Assembly: GCA_964236735.1 (NCBI GenBank) | Contig: CAXSFM010000003.1 | Span: forward strand, 248,001 to 312,000 | Length of the DNA: 64,000 nt | Direction: 5' to 3' | DNA from: JAIVJG01 sp964236735 | GTDB taxonomy: Bacteria; Acidobacteriota; Blastocatellia; Pyrinomonadales; Pyrinomonadaceae | Shown here: positions 8,460-17,103 of the stretch, in pieces | How positions within the stretch are numbered: position 1 is the first letter of the stretch | Layout of the letters: each line of letters opens with the position of its first letter | Notes under the pieces: generated by a model | What the model saw: the letters and a program-made list of their open reading frames with translations, nothing else | What the model was told of the DNA's origin: nothing | Database searches by the model: none | Translations under genes and position numbers: made by a program

Positions 8460-8950
8460 CAATCTTTCCCCGATGTTTCATCACTCACACGTCAAGTTTA
8501 TCACAGACCATTCCACCTCTTCCGTCGAAGAATCAGCGAGGCGATGAAGCAGATTTCGAGCACGGACATGGCACCAGGTTACAGTTAAATTTGTGTCGTG
8601 AACGCGACACAAAAACACCGTCCAAATACCATATCGTATAAGCGCGGGAACGTGTGTGAAGTCGGACGGCGATGACCCAAACGTTGCGGATAGCCCGCGC
8701 ACTTCAACCAAACTCTTAGCTCTCAACTTTCAAATGCGCCCATCAACATGTTTCTGAGCGCGCCGACTTTTTCTTAATTTCACAGTGCGGCAGCATACGT
8801 TTCATGTGCGAGACATGGCATAACAAATGCTCTGTATGAAGCGTTAGTTAAAAACCCCCTATCAGATAAACGTCGGTGTTAATGATCCGGTCAGCAAGCG
8901 CGTGCGGCGATGAGATGACCGGGTCGGTTGGACGAAAGGACTGCCACTAG
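8460..8950. other. Long leader region upstream of the HD-GYP gene
   Basis: About 490 bp without a credible gene. It holds a 7-bp inverted repeat TGTGTCG/CGACACA (8592-8611), a possible operator. It also holds a 10-bp stem (8884-8893 with 8916-8925, GATCCGGTCA/TGACCGGGTC) about 25 bp before the HD-GYP start. No known riboswitch consensus was recognised. Confidence 0.45.
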
Positions 8951-9658
8951 ATGTCAAAAGTTCTGTTCACGTATGACGATGTTTTATCTCTGGATTCGCA
9001 CGGCGGCGGCGCGGCCACGATTCAACTAATCAACACGAGTTGGGCAGGATACCTGCAACAAATCTGCGCCCGTCTGAAATCAGCCGGACTGCGCCATAAA
9101 AACGACGGCATCCACGCGCTCGTCAAACGGCTGAGATACACACGCCCTTCAACCTACGAACACTGCGTGCGCGTCGCGCGCCTGTCGCGCGCCACTGGAC
9201 GCGCCTTCGGCTTCGACGACGCGCGGCTCAAACAGCTTTCTTCAACCGCGATGATGCACGACATCGGTAAGATACTCGTGCCCGAATTCATATTGGACAG
9301 GCCGCGCAAACCGACGCGCACGGAGAAGTTCATCCTGAATCTGCATCCGAACTTCGGCGCGCTGTTGGCTTCCTATTTCAACCTCTCCGCAGAGTTGCGG
9401 ATTCGCACGCAGCACCACCACGAGCGTTGGGACGGGCGCGGCTACCCGCACAAACTCGGCGGCGAAGACATCCCGCTCATGGCGCGCATCGTGCAGGTCG
9501 CCGACACTTACGACGCGATGTGCGCCAAACGCCCGTACAACTCGCCGCGCACGCACGCCGACGCCGTTGCGGAATTGCGTAGAGAGACCGGCAAACAGTT
9601 TGACCCGCGCGTCGTCGAAGCCTTCCTCGATTCATGCACGACGACGCTCGCCGTGTAA
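8951..9658 (+). CDS. HD-GYP domain protein, probable c-di-GMP phosphodiesterase
   Basis: 235 aa. The C-terminal two thirds are an HD-GYP domain: HDIGK (metal-binding HD), the HHHERWDGRGYP signature containing the GYP triplet, and ADTYDAM. The family hydrolyses cyclic di-GMP. There is no receiver, PAS or membrane domain; only a 60-residue N-terminal region (LINTSWAGYLQQI...) precedes it, so the input is unclear. AGGA lies 10 nt before the ATG. A stem-loop sits in the leader. The gene is followed by a strong hairpin shared with the convergent TonB receptor gene. Confidence 0.85.
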   Translation: MSKVLFTYDDVLSLDSHGGGAATIQLINTSWAGYLQQICARLKSAGLRHKNDGIHALVKRLRYTRPSTYEHCVRVARLSRATGRAFGFDDARLKQLSSTAMMHDIGKILVPEFILDRPRKPTRTEKFILNLHPNFGALLASYFNLSAELRIRTQHHHERWDGRGYPHKLGGEDIPLMARIVQVADTYDAMCAKRPYNSPRTHADAVAELRRETGKQFDPRVVEAFLDSCTTTLAV

Positions 9659-9686
9659 GACAACAGAAATCGCCGCACACAAAACA

Positions 9687-9725
9687 ACGCGGAGTCTGTC
9701 GCATTTTCATGGACAGACTCCGCGT
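9687..9725. terminator. Bidirectional terminator-like hairpin
   Basis: Perfect 14-bp stem ACGCGGAGTCTGTC/GACAGACTCCGCGT with an 11-nt loop, between the convergent HD-GYP and TonB receptor genes. There is no long T-run on either side, so termination efficiency is uncertain. Confidence 0.6.
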
Positions 9726-9744
9726 TCCAGCGTGTCCCTCATCT

Positions 9745-12700
9745 TCAAAAATCAAAACGGAGTCCGAGCCGCACAGTGCGCGCGCGTAAGGTATGCGTCG
9801 GCACGAGGAATGAATCGCGGAAAGCTTGTTGTTGCGCGGAGGTAGCCGACGAGTTGAGCGCGTCGAAATTGATGAACTCCGCGCCGTAGGTGAAGACGTT
9901 TTTGTTGAGCACGTTGTCGAACTCGGCGACGGGACGCACGCGCGCGTGCTCGCCGATGCGAAACTCGCGCGTGATATTGAGATCGAAGGTGAAGTAGCCG
10001 GGGCCGATGCCTGCGTTGCGCGGGAGATTGCCGGTCTGCCCGATGGTCGGAAGCGTGAAGGCGTTGAGAAGGCGCGCGTCGAGCGTCTCGTCGGGCTGAC
10101 GATAACGAATGATGCGCGGGTCGCCGTTGAAGTTCGGGCGGTCGTTGCTCACGTCGTCGAGATTGCGATCAACGCCGCCCGCGCTCAGGTTGAAGGGCGC
10201 GCCAGATGCCAGACGCAAAATCGTAGCGAAGCGCAAACCGCCGAGACGATGCGGCGCGTCGAGTGTGCCGGAGAAGACAAAGCGATGCCTCCGGTCGAGC
10301 AGGCTGCGCGAGCGTTCGCCACGAAAGTCGCCGACGCGGAGCGCGCTCGAAGTGTTGACGATGCCGTCGTCAATCAGGCGCGAGAGCGTGTAGGCGGCGC
10401 GGAAAGAAAATCCCGCGCCGCTTTCGTTGTGCGTGAAGCCGCGTCGCAGTTCGAGCGTGAGGCCGTGATAAAAACTGTTGCCGGCGGAGATGAGTTGCTC
10501 GACCTGCGTGCGCGTCGGGTCGGGTCGCAAATTTTGCAGCGCGGCGAGCGCGACTTCGAGCGCGGTTGTGGAATTGATGCTGTTGAGATTGAAGACGGAG
10601 ACGGGCACGCCGAACTCGATGATGCGCCCGATGGCTTCGGAATTTCCGGCGACGACGGGCGCGTTCGTGAAGCGCACGAGTTCGCCCGCCGTCGTCGTGT
10701 TATAGATGGGACGCGCGCCGCTCGCGCTGCGGAAATTACTGAAGTCGCGCGACAAAAGATACGCGGAAAAATCTTTGAAGCCTGCGGGCAGCCGAGGCGC
10801 GTTGGCGTTGAACTCGCGCCACAGATGTATGCCGCGATTGAAAGTGTAATTGGTCTCGACGACGAATTTGCCGCCGAGTCCGCGCTCGATGCCGACGTTG
10901 GTTTGATAACTTTCAGGGATGCGGATGGCGGGATCAAGCCGGCGCGAGAAGTCCGTGAGTTGCGCGCCGTATTGTTTGACGAGCGGCGAGCCTACGTCGA
11001 GCGCGTTGGGGAAACGAAGGTTCGCGGCGATGAAAGAGCGGCGCGCGGCGACGGGCAGATTGTCCGTGTCGAACTCAAGGAGTTGTTTGCCGAGCGTGAA
11101 ATCGTCAACGGTGCGGAGCAGAGCGCGATTGTAAAAAATGCCTGCGCCGAAACGCAAGACGGTCTTCCCCGTGCCGAACGGGTCAAAGGCGGCGGCGATG
11201 CGCGGCGCGAAGTTATTTCTGTCGTGCAGGATCGTCTCGTTGTCGTAACGCAGGCCGAAGCTCAGAGTGAGATTCGGGCGGGCGCGCCATTCGTCCTGCG
11301 CGAAAAATCCCGTGTAGATATTTTTCTGCGACGACTCGGTATTGAATCGCTGTCGAAAACGCGAGGGCATGTTGGCGAGAAAGTCGCCCGCGCTCGTGAA
11401 ACTGTATGTGCCGGTGATGTCCGAGAGGTCTATGAAGGTGGAGCGGATGCGTTGAAAGTCTCCGCCGAACTTCAAAGTGTGCGCGCCGCGCACGACCGTG
11501 AGAGAGTCTTGCAGTTGAAAGCGCGTCTCGCGGCGGTCGGTCGCGCCGCTGTTGGACGAGCCGGCGACGAGCGTGCCGGAGCGGTCAGCCACGTCGTCGC
11601 TGTCGAGCGGGTCGTTGATGGAGATGAGCGCGACGGGGCTGCCGTCAACGCCGCCGCTTTGTGATTGCAAGCTAGGGCGCAGGCGCGAGATTTGGACGCG
11701 CAGTTGGTTGACGAGCGTCGGCGAGAAGACGAGATTGTCCGTGTAGGCGAGCGCGTCCGTGTCGCGCGTGCGGCCTTGCAGAGTTTCGGCGAGGCGTAGG
11801 CCGCCGCCGAACTGCCGCAAGTTTCTGAGACGCCCGAACTGAAAAACGAACGCGCCGTTATGCAACTCTGTGAACTTGTGATCGAGCCGCGCGGTGAAAA
11901 TGTGATTGCGAAGCGGCGTGCTGACGCGCTCGACGAAAGGCGCGAGGTCGGCGGGCGCGTTCGGTGCGGTGGCCGAAGGCTCCGTGCGTCGCCCTTCAAG
12001 AATTGTCGGCGCGGGCAGAGGAAACAAGGCGTTCTGCCGGACAGGCACGAGCGCGTCAATCAAAGTCGAATCGAGCACGGTGTCATACTCATAGGCGACG
12101 AAAAAGAAAGTTTTGTCGCGCCCGTCATAGCTGAACGGCGAGAACTTCGCGCGCGGAATGACGACGGGGCCGCCGAGCGTGAAGCCGGGATTGTGCTCCT
12201 GCATGGGCAGGCGTTTGAGATTGCGACGGCGATTGTTGAAGCTGTTCGCGTTGAGACTTTCATCCTTGAAAAAGTCGAAGAAACGTCCGTGCAGTTCGTT
12301 CGTGCCGCCGCGCGTGCGTAAGTTGATGCGACCGCCGGACGCGCGCCCGTACTCCGCCGAAAACTGATTCGTGATGACCTGCACTTCGGCGACAGCTTCG
12401 ATTGACGGTTGAAAGCGTTCGCGCGCCGCACGGTCGTCGTTGTTGTCGAGTCCGTCAATCGTGATGTTGTTCGAGTAGGCCGCGCCGCCGGAGAGCGCAA
12501 ACGTGCCGGCCTCTTCCGGCGTCGTGCCCGCGCGTTCGATGGACGCGCGCCCGCGCGAGTCGCGGTCTTCGGCCACATCGCGTGTCGAGAGCGGCTCTTC
12601 GGTGACGCCGGGCAAGGTGAAAATAAAATCGAGCGGCGCGCGCGTCGAGAGCGGCAGACGCTCGACTTCTTCGCGCGTGATCGTGCCGCCGACGACGGTG

Positions 12701-13170
12701 CGCGTCGGATCAATCAAGGAGATTCCAGCGTCGCTGACGACGCTCTGCTCCGCCGTCACGCCTGCGGGTCGCAGCACGAAATCGAGTTGCACGTTTTGTC
12801 CGGCCAGCGTCGAGAGTCCCGTCCTTTCTTCGACGGCGAAGCCCGCGCTTGAGGCGCGCACAGTGTATGTGCCGGGCGGCAACTCGACGAGACGAAAGCG
12901 TCCCGCGTTGTCAGTTGTGACGGTGCGCGTGAGCGGCGGCGTCGAGAGCGTTGCTGTCACTTGCGCGCCGACGACGACCGCGCCGTTTTGGTCTGTGACA
13001 CGACCGCTCAACGAAACGTCGTCCAAGTCCTGCACGACGACGATGACGCGCGCCACGGCGACGTTGTGCGACGCGCCGCACAAGATCAGCCACAACGAAA
13101 GCGCGCAGCAAAGGAAATTTCTGATGTTGAAAGTTGAAGCTCCGGCATTGGAAGACGAAGTGAGGCGCAT
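9745..13170 (-). CDS. Oar-like TonB-dependent receptor with carboxypeptidase-regulatory-like domain
   Basis: About 1141 aa, outer membrane. The start is the ATG at 13170 (RLTSSSN...) with AGGAG upstream; a longer frame exists but lacks a site. A signal peptide follows (hydrophobic CALSLWLILCGA). Next is an Ig-like CarboxypepD-regulatory domain (VSLSGRVTDQNGAVVVGAQV, then LPPGTYTVRA). Then comes a plug domain (ITIDGLDNNDDRA, FSAEYGRASGGRINLRTRGG) and a long beta-barrel ending in aromatic GLRFDF, as expected for BAM targeting. These SusC/Oar-like receptors are expanded in Acidobacteriota and probably import large oligomers such as peptides or glycans. The ligand is unknown. It is the first of three in the window. 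Confidence 0.88.
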   Translation of the reverse strand: MRLTSSSNAGASTFNIRNFLCCALSLWLILCGASHNVAVARVIVVVQDLDDVSLSGRVTDQNGAVVVGAQVTATLSTPPLTRTVTTDNAGRFRLVELPPGTYTVRASSAGFAVEERTGLSTLAGQNVQLDFVLRPAGVTAEQSVVSDAGISLIDPTRTVVGGTITREEVERLPLSTRAPLDFIFTLPGVTEEPLSTRDVAEDRDSRGRASIERAGTTPEEAGTFALSGGAAYSNNITIDGLDNNDDRAARERFQPSIEAVAEVQVITNQFSAEYGRASGGRINLRTRGGTNELHGRFFDFFKDESLNANSFNNRRRNLKRLPMQEHNPGFTLGGPVVIPRAKFSPFSYDGRDKTFFFVAYEYDTVLDSTLIDALVPVRQNALFPLPAPTILEGRRTEPSATAPNAPADLAPFVERVSTPLRNHIFTARLDHKFTELHNGAFVFQFGRLRNLRQFGGGLRLAETLQGRTRDTDALAYTDNLVFSPTLVNQLRVQISRLRPSLQSQSGGVDGSPVALISINDPLDSDDVADRSGTLVAGSSNSGATDRRETRFQLQDSLTVVRGAHTLKFGGDFQRIRSTFIDLSDITGTYSFTSAGDFLANMPSRFRQRFNTESSQKNIYTGFFAQDEWRARPNLTLSFGLRYDNETILHDRNNFAPRIAAAFDPFGTGKTVLRFGAGIFYNRALLRTVDDFTLGKQLLEFDTDNLPVAARRSFIAANLRFPNALDVGSPLVKQYGAQLTDFSRRLDPAIRIPESYQTNVGIERGLGGKFVVETNYTFNRGIHLWREFNANAPRLPAGFKDFSAYLLSRDFSNFRSASGARPIYNTTTAGELVRFTNAPVVAGNSEAIGRIIEFGVPVSVFNLNSINSTTALEVALAALQNLRPDPTRTQVEQLISAGNSFYHGLTLELRRGFTHNESGAGFSFRAAYTLSRLIDDGIVNTSSALRVGDFRGERSRSLLDRRHRFVFSGTLDAPHRLGGLRFATILRLASGAPFNLSAGGVDRNLDDVSNDRPNFNGDPRIIRYRQPDETLDARLLNAFTLPTIGQTGNLPRNAGIGPGYFTFDLNITREFRIGEHARVRPVAEFDNVLNKNVFTYGAEFINFDALNSSATSAQQQAFRDSFLVPTHTLRARTVRLGLRFDF

Positions 13171-13455
13171 GATATTTGTAACTCCTGTCGGGGTGTGAGA
13201 AAACGTCTGGAGCGTGAAGACTATACGAGCGCAAAAGTCCCACGCATGGCGCATGAACTTGTTAGTTGTCGCTCGCTCTCTTCAGCAGTTTGATGTGAAG
13301 GGTGGATGCCAACCAAGCGCGTTGTTGAGGCGAGCGACGCATCCCGGAAAACCCGTCTGTCAGGGCGCGCACTTTATCATCCGTCGAAGTCGAGCGCAAG
13401 AATTTTTTTGAGCGCGCGGCGAAGATTTATTAAGAACACGCGCGAGGAGAAACAA

Positions 13456-13848
13456 GTGGAGACGCTGACAAAATATCTGGCCGTGGCGATGGGCGGCGCG
13501 CTCGGCGCGTGCCTGCGTTATTACCTCGGCGGCTTCGCGCTACTGTCTCGCACCGCCGCGCCGTTTCCCACCGCGACCTTTCTCATCAACGTGACAGGCT
13601 CTTTCATCATCGGCTTTTTCCTGACGCTCGTCTCCGAGCGCGTGCCCGTCAACCCGCACCTGAAACTGGCCGTCGCCGTCGGCTTCGTCGGCGCGTACAC
13701 GACCTTCTCCACGTTCGAGTACGAGACGGCGCGGCTCGTCGAAGAGAAAGATTATCTCTACGCCTTCCTGAACGTCGCCTTGAGTTTCGTCGTCGGCTTC
13801 GTCGCCGTGTGGGGCGGCATCTTCGCCGCGCGCAAGTTGGGCGGATGA
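13456..13848 (+). CDS. crcB: Fluoride ion exporter CrcB (Fluc)
   Basis: 130 aa with four hydrophobic segments, the normal size for a Fluc subunit. Motifs are GGALGACLRYYLGG near the N-terminus, FPTATFLINVTGSFIIGF with the conserved Asn in TM2, and VGAYTTFSTFEYE (the FTTFSTF-like element containing the phenylalanine-box and sodium-site region). It works as a dual-topology dimer channel that lets fluoride leave the cell. The GTG start at 13456 has GAGGAGA 5 nt upstream; a longer frame to 13306 has no support. No crcB fluoride riboswitch consensus was seen upstream. It is tail-to-tail with hspR, with a single base between the two stops. Confidence 0.92.
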   Translation: METLTKYLAVAMGGALGACLRYYLGGFALLSRTAAPFPTATFLINVTGSFIIGFFLTLVSERVPVNPHLKLAVAVGFVGAYTTFSTFEYETARLVEEKDYLYAFLNVALSFVVGFVAVWGGIFAARKLGG

Positions 13849-13849
13849 A

Positions 13850-14254
13850 TTATTGACGTTGAGATTTGACGCGGCGCGTTACAAGCGTCGCGGCGCGCGT
13901 GGAGCGGACGAGCGCGCCCTCGCCGGGCGGCGGCGCTTCCGTGAAGTGCGAAAACTCTTCGGCGTGCGATTGCAGGTAAGCGAAGAAACGCTCGAACTCA
14001 CGCTGCATGGCGTCCATCTTCTCGCGCATGTTGATGATGATTTCGACGCCCGCCAGATTCACGCCGAGGTCGCGCGTGAGAGACAAAATCACTTCGAGCC
14101 GTTCGAGGTCGGCGTCCGTGTAGAGCCGCGTGTTGCCGTCCGAACGCGAAGGCTTCAACAGCCCCTCGCGCTCGTAGAGCCTCAAGGTCTGCGGGTGGAT
14201 GTCGTACTGCGTCGCCACCGCGCTGATCGTGTATGTGCCGCCTTTACGTTTCAT
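13850..14254 (-). CDS. hspR: HspR, MerR-family heat-shock repressor
   Basis: 134 aa. The N-terminal winged helix-turn-helix is typical of HspR: YTISAVATQYDIHPQTLRLYEREGLL, then SDGNTRLYTDADLERL. An effector helix follows (LTRDLGVNLAGVEIIINM) and then a coiled region. HspR binds HAIR elements (CTTGAGT-N7-ACTCAAG) with DnaK as co-repressor. A HAIR-like site overlaps the dnaK promoter at 20524-20544. The gene lies downstream of dnaK-dnaJ on the same strand but is separated from dnaJ by a secreted-protein gene on the other strand. The C-terminal tail (RSTRAATLVTRRVKSQRQ) is basic. Confidence 0.88.
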   Translation of the reverse strand: MKRKGGTYTISAVATQYDIHPQTLRLYEREGLLKPSRSDGNTRLYTDADLERLEVILSLTRDLGVNLAGVEIIINMREKMDAMQREFERFFAYLQSHAEEFSHFTEAPPPGEGALVRSTRAATLVTRRVKSQRQ

Positions 14255-14913
14255 AAAAACAGGGGACGGGGTCAGCGGTCAGCACAGACCGGTTTTGAAC
14301 CGCCGGGTGCGCCGAGTCTTCAGGTCATGCGCGTGCTGTCCAGATAAACAGACCTCTCTGCGGGCGCTCGTCCGAGCGCGCTTTCGATGATGCAGTTGAT
14401 CTGTTCAAGTCTCTACGGCGTCATCGCCTTTGCCCCACCCGGGGAGTGGTCTCAATGTTGGGCGCGCTTGATGCGCCGCTCAAGCCCTTCTTAACTCTGC
14501 CACACGGCCCGCTTTCTCTGGCGACAGTCTAAGGGCGCGTGCGAGCGCACATTGTAACACTAACAGAGCGCGCGGCTTGGCAATTCCGCCGGGGAAATTT
14601 ATTTGCAAAGTGAATGCGCCCCTTCGTCTCCACGCTACGGAAATGTTTTGACGCGCCAGCACTTATATAAATACAAGGCGCACTCAAATGCGACTTTGAT
14701 GGACGCGCCGCGATTAACGCCTTGATGCTTATTCGCCACGTTCCTTGAAGAGTTTTCAGCCTTCCCTCACAGGGCTCTCGTTCACGGCAGACGAAACGGG
14801 ATCGTGGGGGAAGTCTCACACCTCCGCCCCACGGCAAGCGACAGCGCACTTACCCGTTCAGTCTCGACAACAGACACCGACGCCACGGCGTCACTTGCCC
14901 CAGGAGGATCAAA
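14255..14913. other. Long intergenic region between hspR and the lamin-tail gene
   Basis: 659 bp between divergent genes. It holds a small fragment of repeat family B (GGTCAGCGGTCAGC at about 14272-14285) and an AT-rich box TATATAAATAC near 14665, but no well-spaced -35/-10 pair. Short open frames here lack ribosome sites and family resemblance. No tRNA or known ncRNA was recognised. Confidence 0.45.
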
Positions 14914-16995
14914 ATGCATTGCCCCGCCGGATCATGCCGCGCGCTCGCGCTCGTTTTTCTTCTTTCTGCAAGCATCTGCGTCCAAGCACAGGCTGATGAC
15001 CCAGTGGGCCGCGTCGGCATCGAATTGAGCGACGACCCGCAGGCCGCCACCGTCACGAACAACGACTTCGAGGCCGGCACGCTCACCGGCTGGACGATCT
15101 TCAACTCGACGACCAGCGGCACATGGCGCGCTTACAGCGGCACGACAACGCCCCAGAGCGGCTCGACCACCTACGCGCCGCCGCAAGGCACCTTCGCCGC
15201 CGTGGCCGACATGTTTGCCCAAGGCAATTACGTGCTCTATCAAGACATTGCGCTCCCGGCGGGACAGCGGCACACGCTGTCGTTCATCCTCTTCTACAGC
15301 AATCGCTACGACGTGAATACGGGCAACGGCTTCGTTGACCCGGCGCCCACCGCGACGAATCTTACAGGCACGCAGCACTACCGCGTTGACCTCATCAAGA
15401 CGACCGCCGCGCCCGACACGATGGTCGCGTCCGACATTCTCACGAACATTTTCCAGACGCGCGCGGGCGACCCTGAATCGTTACAGCCGACGCTCGTCAC
15501 TTTCGACATCAGTGCTTTCGCCGGACAGACCGTGCGCCTGCGCTTCGCCGCCGGAGTCCATCTCTATTACTTCTACTCCGGCGTGGACGACGTGCGTATC
15601 ACGAGCAACCTCATCATCACGGGGCGCGTCGCCAACGCCGCCGGTCGCGCCGTCCCGCACACGACCGTCTCGCTTTCCGACGGCACGCAGACACGCGCGG
15701 CATTCACCGACGCCGCCGGTCGCTACCTCTTCGACAACGTGACGAGCGGCGCGAACTATACCGTCACGCCCTCAAAGAACGGTTACACCTTCGTCCCGCC
15801 GAGTCAGGCGTTCACCAACGTGACGAGCAGCCAGACGGCGGACTTCGTCGCCGCCTCTCCCGCATCGCTCAATCAGCCCGCCGCGGGCAACGTCATCATC
15901 AGCCGCTTCCGCACGCGCGGCACGCGCAGCTCGCAAGACGAGTTCATCGAGCTTTACAACAACACAGACACGGACATCGTCGTCAACGATACTTCGGCGG
16001 CCACTCTGCCCGGATGGGCGCTCGTCGGCGGCGACTCGCCGTCCACCGCCAGAGTCATCATCCCCAACGGCGCGCTCATCCCGGCGCGCGGCCACTATCT
16101 CGTCGCCCAGACGAATAGCATCTCCACCGGCTATAACCTCATCAACTATGCCGGGCACGATACGGGGCACGCCAGCGACTTCGTTGACGGGCGCGGCATC
16201 GCGCTTTTCCGTTCGTCCCTTGCCGCGAACTTCACCGCCGCCAACCGTCTCGACTCGGTCGGCTTCGTCACCACCGAGACCAACGCGCTCTTCTTCGAGG
16301 GCACGGGGCTGCAACCTTCGGGCGGCATCACAACGAACACGGAACACGTCTTCATGCGTAAAATGGAAGCCGCCGTTCCGCAGGACACGGGCGACAACGC
16401 GAGCGACTTCGTTCTCGTCACGACCGCGGGCGCCGTTGTCAACGGCGTCCAGCCACGGCTCGGCTCCACGGGGCCGGAGAACTTCAGCACCCCCGCGCAA
16501 CGTAACGCCGGGTTGCCGCTCATCACGCTCGATTGCGGCACGTCCGCCGCGACCGCGCCCAATCGCATCACTGACTCGACCGCAAACGGCATTAACACCA
16601 AGACGCTCAAGATTCGTCGCACGGTGACGAACAACACGGGAGCGCCTGTCACGCAGGTCAGGTTCCGCGTCGTCCACGTCACGACCCTGGGCACGCCTAA
16701 CGAGATGAACGGAGCAACGCAGGCGGATGTGCGCGCCGTCACTTCCGCCAACGAGACGGTCGCTGTCGCTACGCCATGCGTCGGGACGGGAACGAGCCGC
16801 ACGGTGCAGGCGCTGATGCTCGACGCGCCCACGACACTGCCAAGCGGCGGCGGGCTTAACTCCAGCCTGCGCGCCGGCACGATCACGCTCCAGCAACCGC
16901 TCCAGCCCGGCCAGAGCGTGGATGTGAACTTCTGGCTCGCCGTCGTCACGAGCGGCCAGTTTCGCTATTTCCTCAACGTCGAAGCGCAACCCTGA
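14914..16995 (+). CDS. Secreted multidomain protein with lamin-tail domain
   Basis: 693 aa, starting at an ATG behind a strong AGGAGG. Residues 1-28 are a signal peptide ending AQA. Residues 40-230 look like a galactose-binding-like jelly roll (NNDFEAGTLTGWTIF..., FSGV-type ending GVDDVRIT). Residues 233-300 are a carboxypeptidase-regulatory-like Ig domain (GRVANAAGRAVPHTTV). Residues 310-430 are a lamin-tail domain (NVIISRFRTRG, DEFIELYNNTD, then LPARGHYLV-type strand). The rest is an uncharacterised beta-rich domain. The organisation suggests an extracellular or surface protein; its partners are unknown. The gene sits on the opposite strand inside the dnaK-dnaJ-hspR group and carries its own terminator-like hairpin. 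Confidence 0.8.
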   Translation: MHCPAGSCRALALVFLLSASICVQAQADDPVGRVGIELSDDPQAATVTNNDFEAGTLTGWTIFNSTTSGTWRAYSGTTTPQSGSTTYAPPQGTFAAVADMFAQGNYVLYQDIALPAGQRHTLSFILFYSNRYDVNTGNGFVDPAPTATNLTGTQHYRVDLIKTTAAPDTMVASDILTNIFQTRAGDPESLQPTLVTFDISAFAGQTVRLRFAAGVHLYYFYSGVDDVRITSNLIITGRVANAAGRAVPHTTVSLSDGTQTRAAFTDAAGRYLFDNVTSGANYTVTPSKNGYTFVPPSQAFTNVTSSQTADFVAASPASLNQPAAGNVIISRFRTRGTRSSQDEFIELYNNTDTDIVVNDTSAATLPGWALVGGDSPSTARVIIPNGALIPARGHYLVAQTNSISTGYNLINYAGHDTGHASDFVDGRGIALFRSSLAANFTAANRLDSVGFVTTETNALFFEGTGLQPSGGITTNTEHVFMRKMEAAVPQDTGDNASDFVLVTTAGAVVNGVQPRLGSTGPENFSTPAQRNAGLPLITLDCGTSAATAPNRITDSTANGINTKTLKIRRTVTNNTGAPVTQVRFRVVHVTTLGTPNEMNGATQADVRAVTSANETVAVATPCVGTGTSRTVQALMLDAPTTLPSGGGLNSSLRAGTITLQQPLQPGQSVDVNFWLAVVTSGQFRYFLNVEAQP

Positions 16996-17017
16996 GCATC
17001 CTGCTCCTCGCCCCACA

Positions 17018-17069
17018 GTGAAGAGGGAGGCGTCACGGAAATTAACTTCCGCAACGCCTCCCTCTTCAC
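17018..17069. terminator. Long hairpin between convergent lamin-tail and dnaJ genes
   Basis: 16-bp stem GTGAAGAGGGAGGCGT/ACGCCTCCCTCTTCAC, with a nested GGAA/TTCC stem in the loop. The position between two converging genes suggests a bidirectional terminator. Confidence 0.7.
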
Positions 17070-17103
17070 TTCAAACACCGGCCACTGCCCCCTGACACGT
17101 CCT

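Noticed and set aside
9826..11664. 612-codon open frame opposite the first TonB receptor
   Set aside because: It is antisense to a clearly coding receptor in GC-rich DNA, is Arg/Ala/Glu-biased, and has no family motif or ribosome site.
13171..13455. Fluoride riboswitch before crcB
   Set aside because: I looked for the crcB motif consensus and found no match; the leader is only 285 bp and also serves the divergent receptor.
14529..14849. 106-codon frame in the long gap after hspR
   Set aside because: No ribosome site, Arg/Ser-rich, no motif; it overlaps the probable promoter region of the lamin-tail gene.
15772..17016. 414-codon open frame opposite the lamin-tail gene
   Set aside because: Antisense shadow of a gene with a signal peptide and recognisable domains; Arg/Gly/Val-rich text without motifs.
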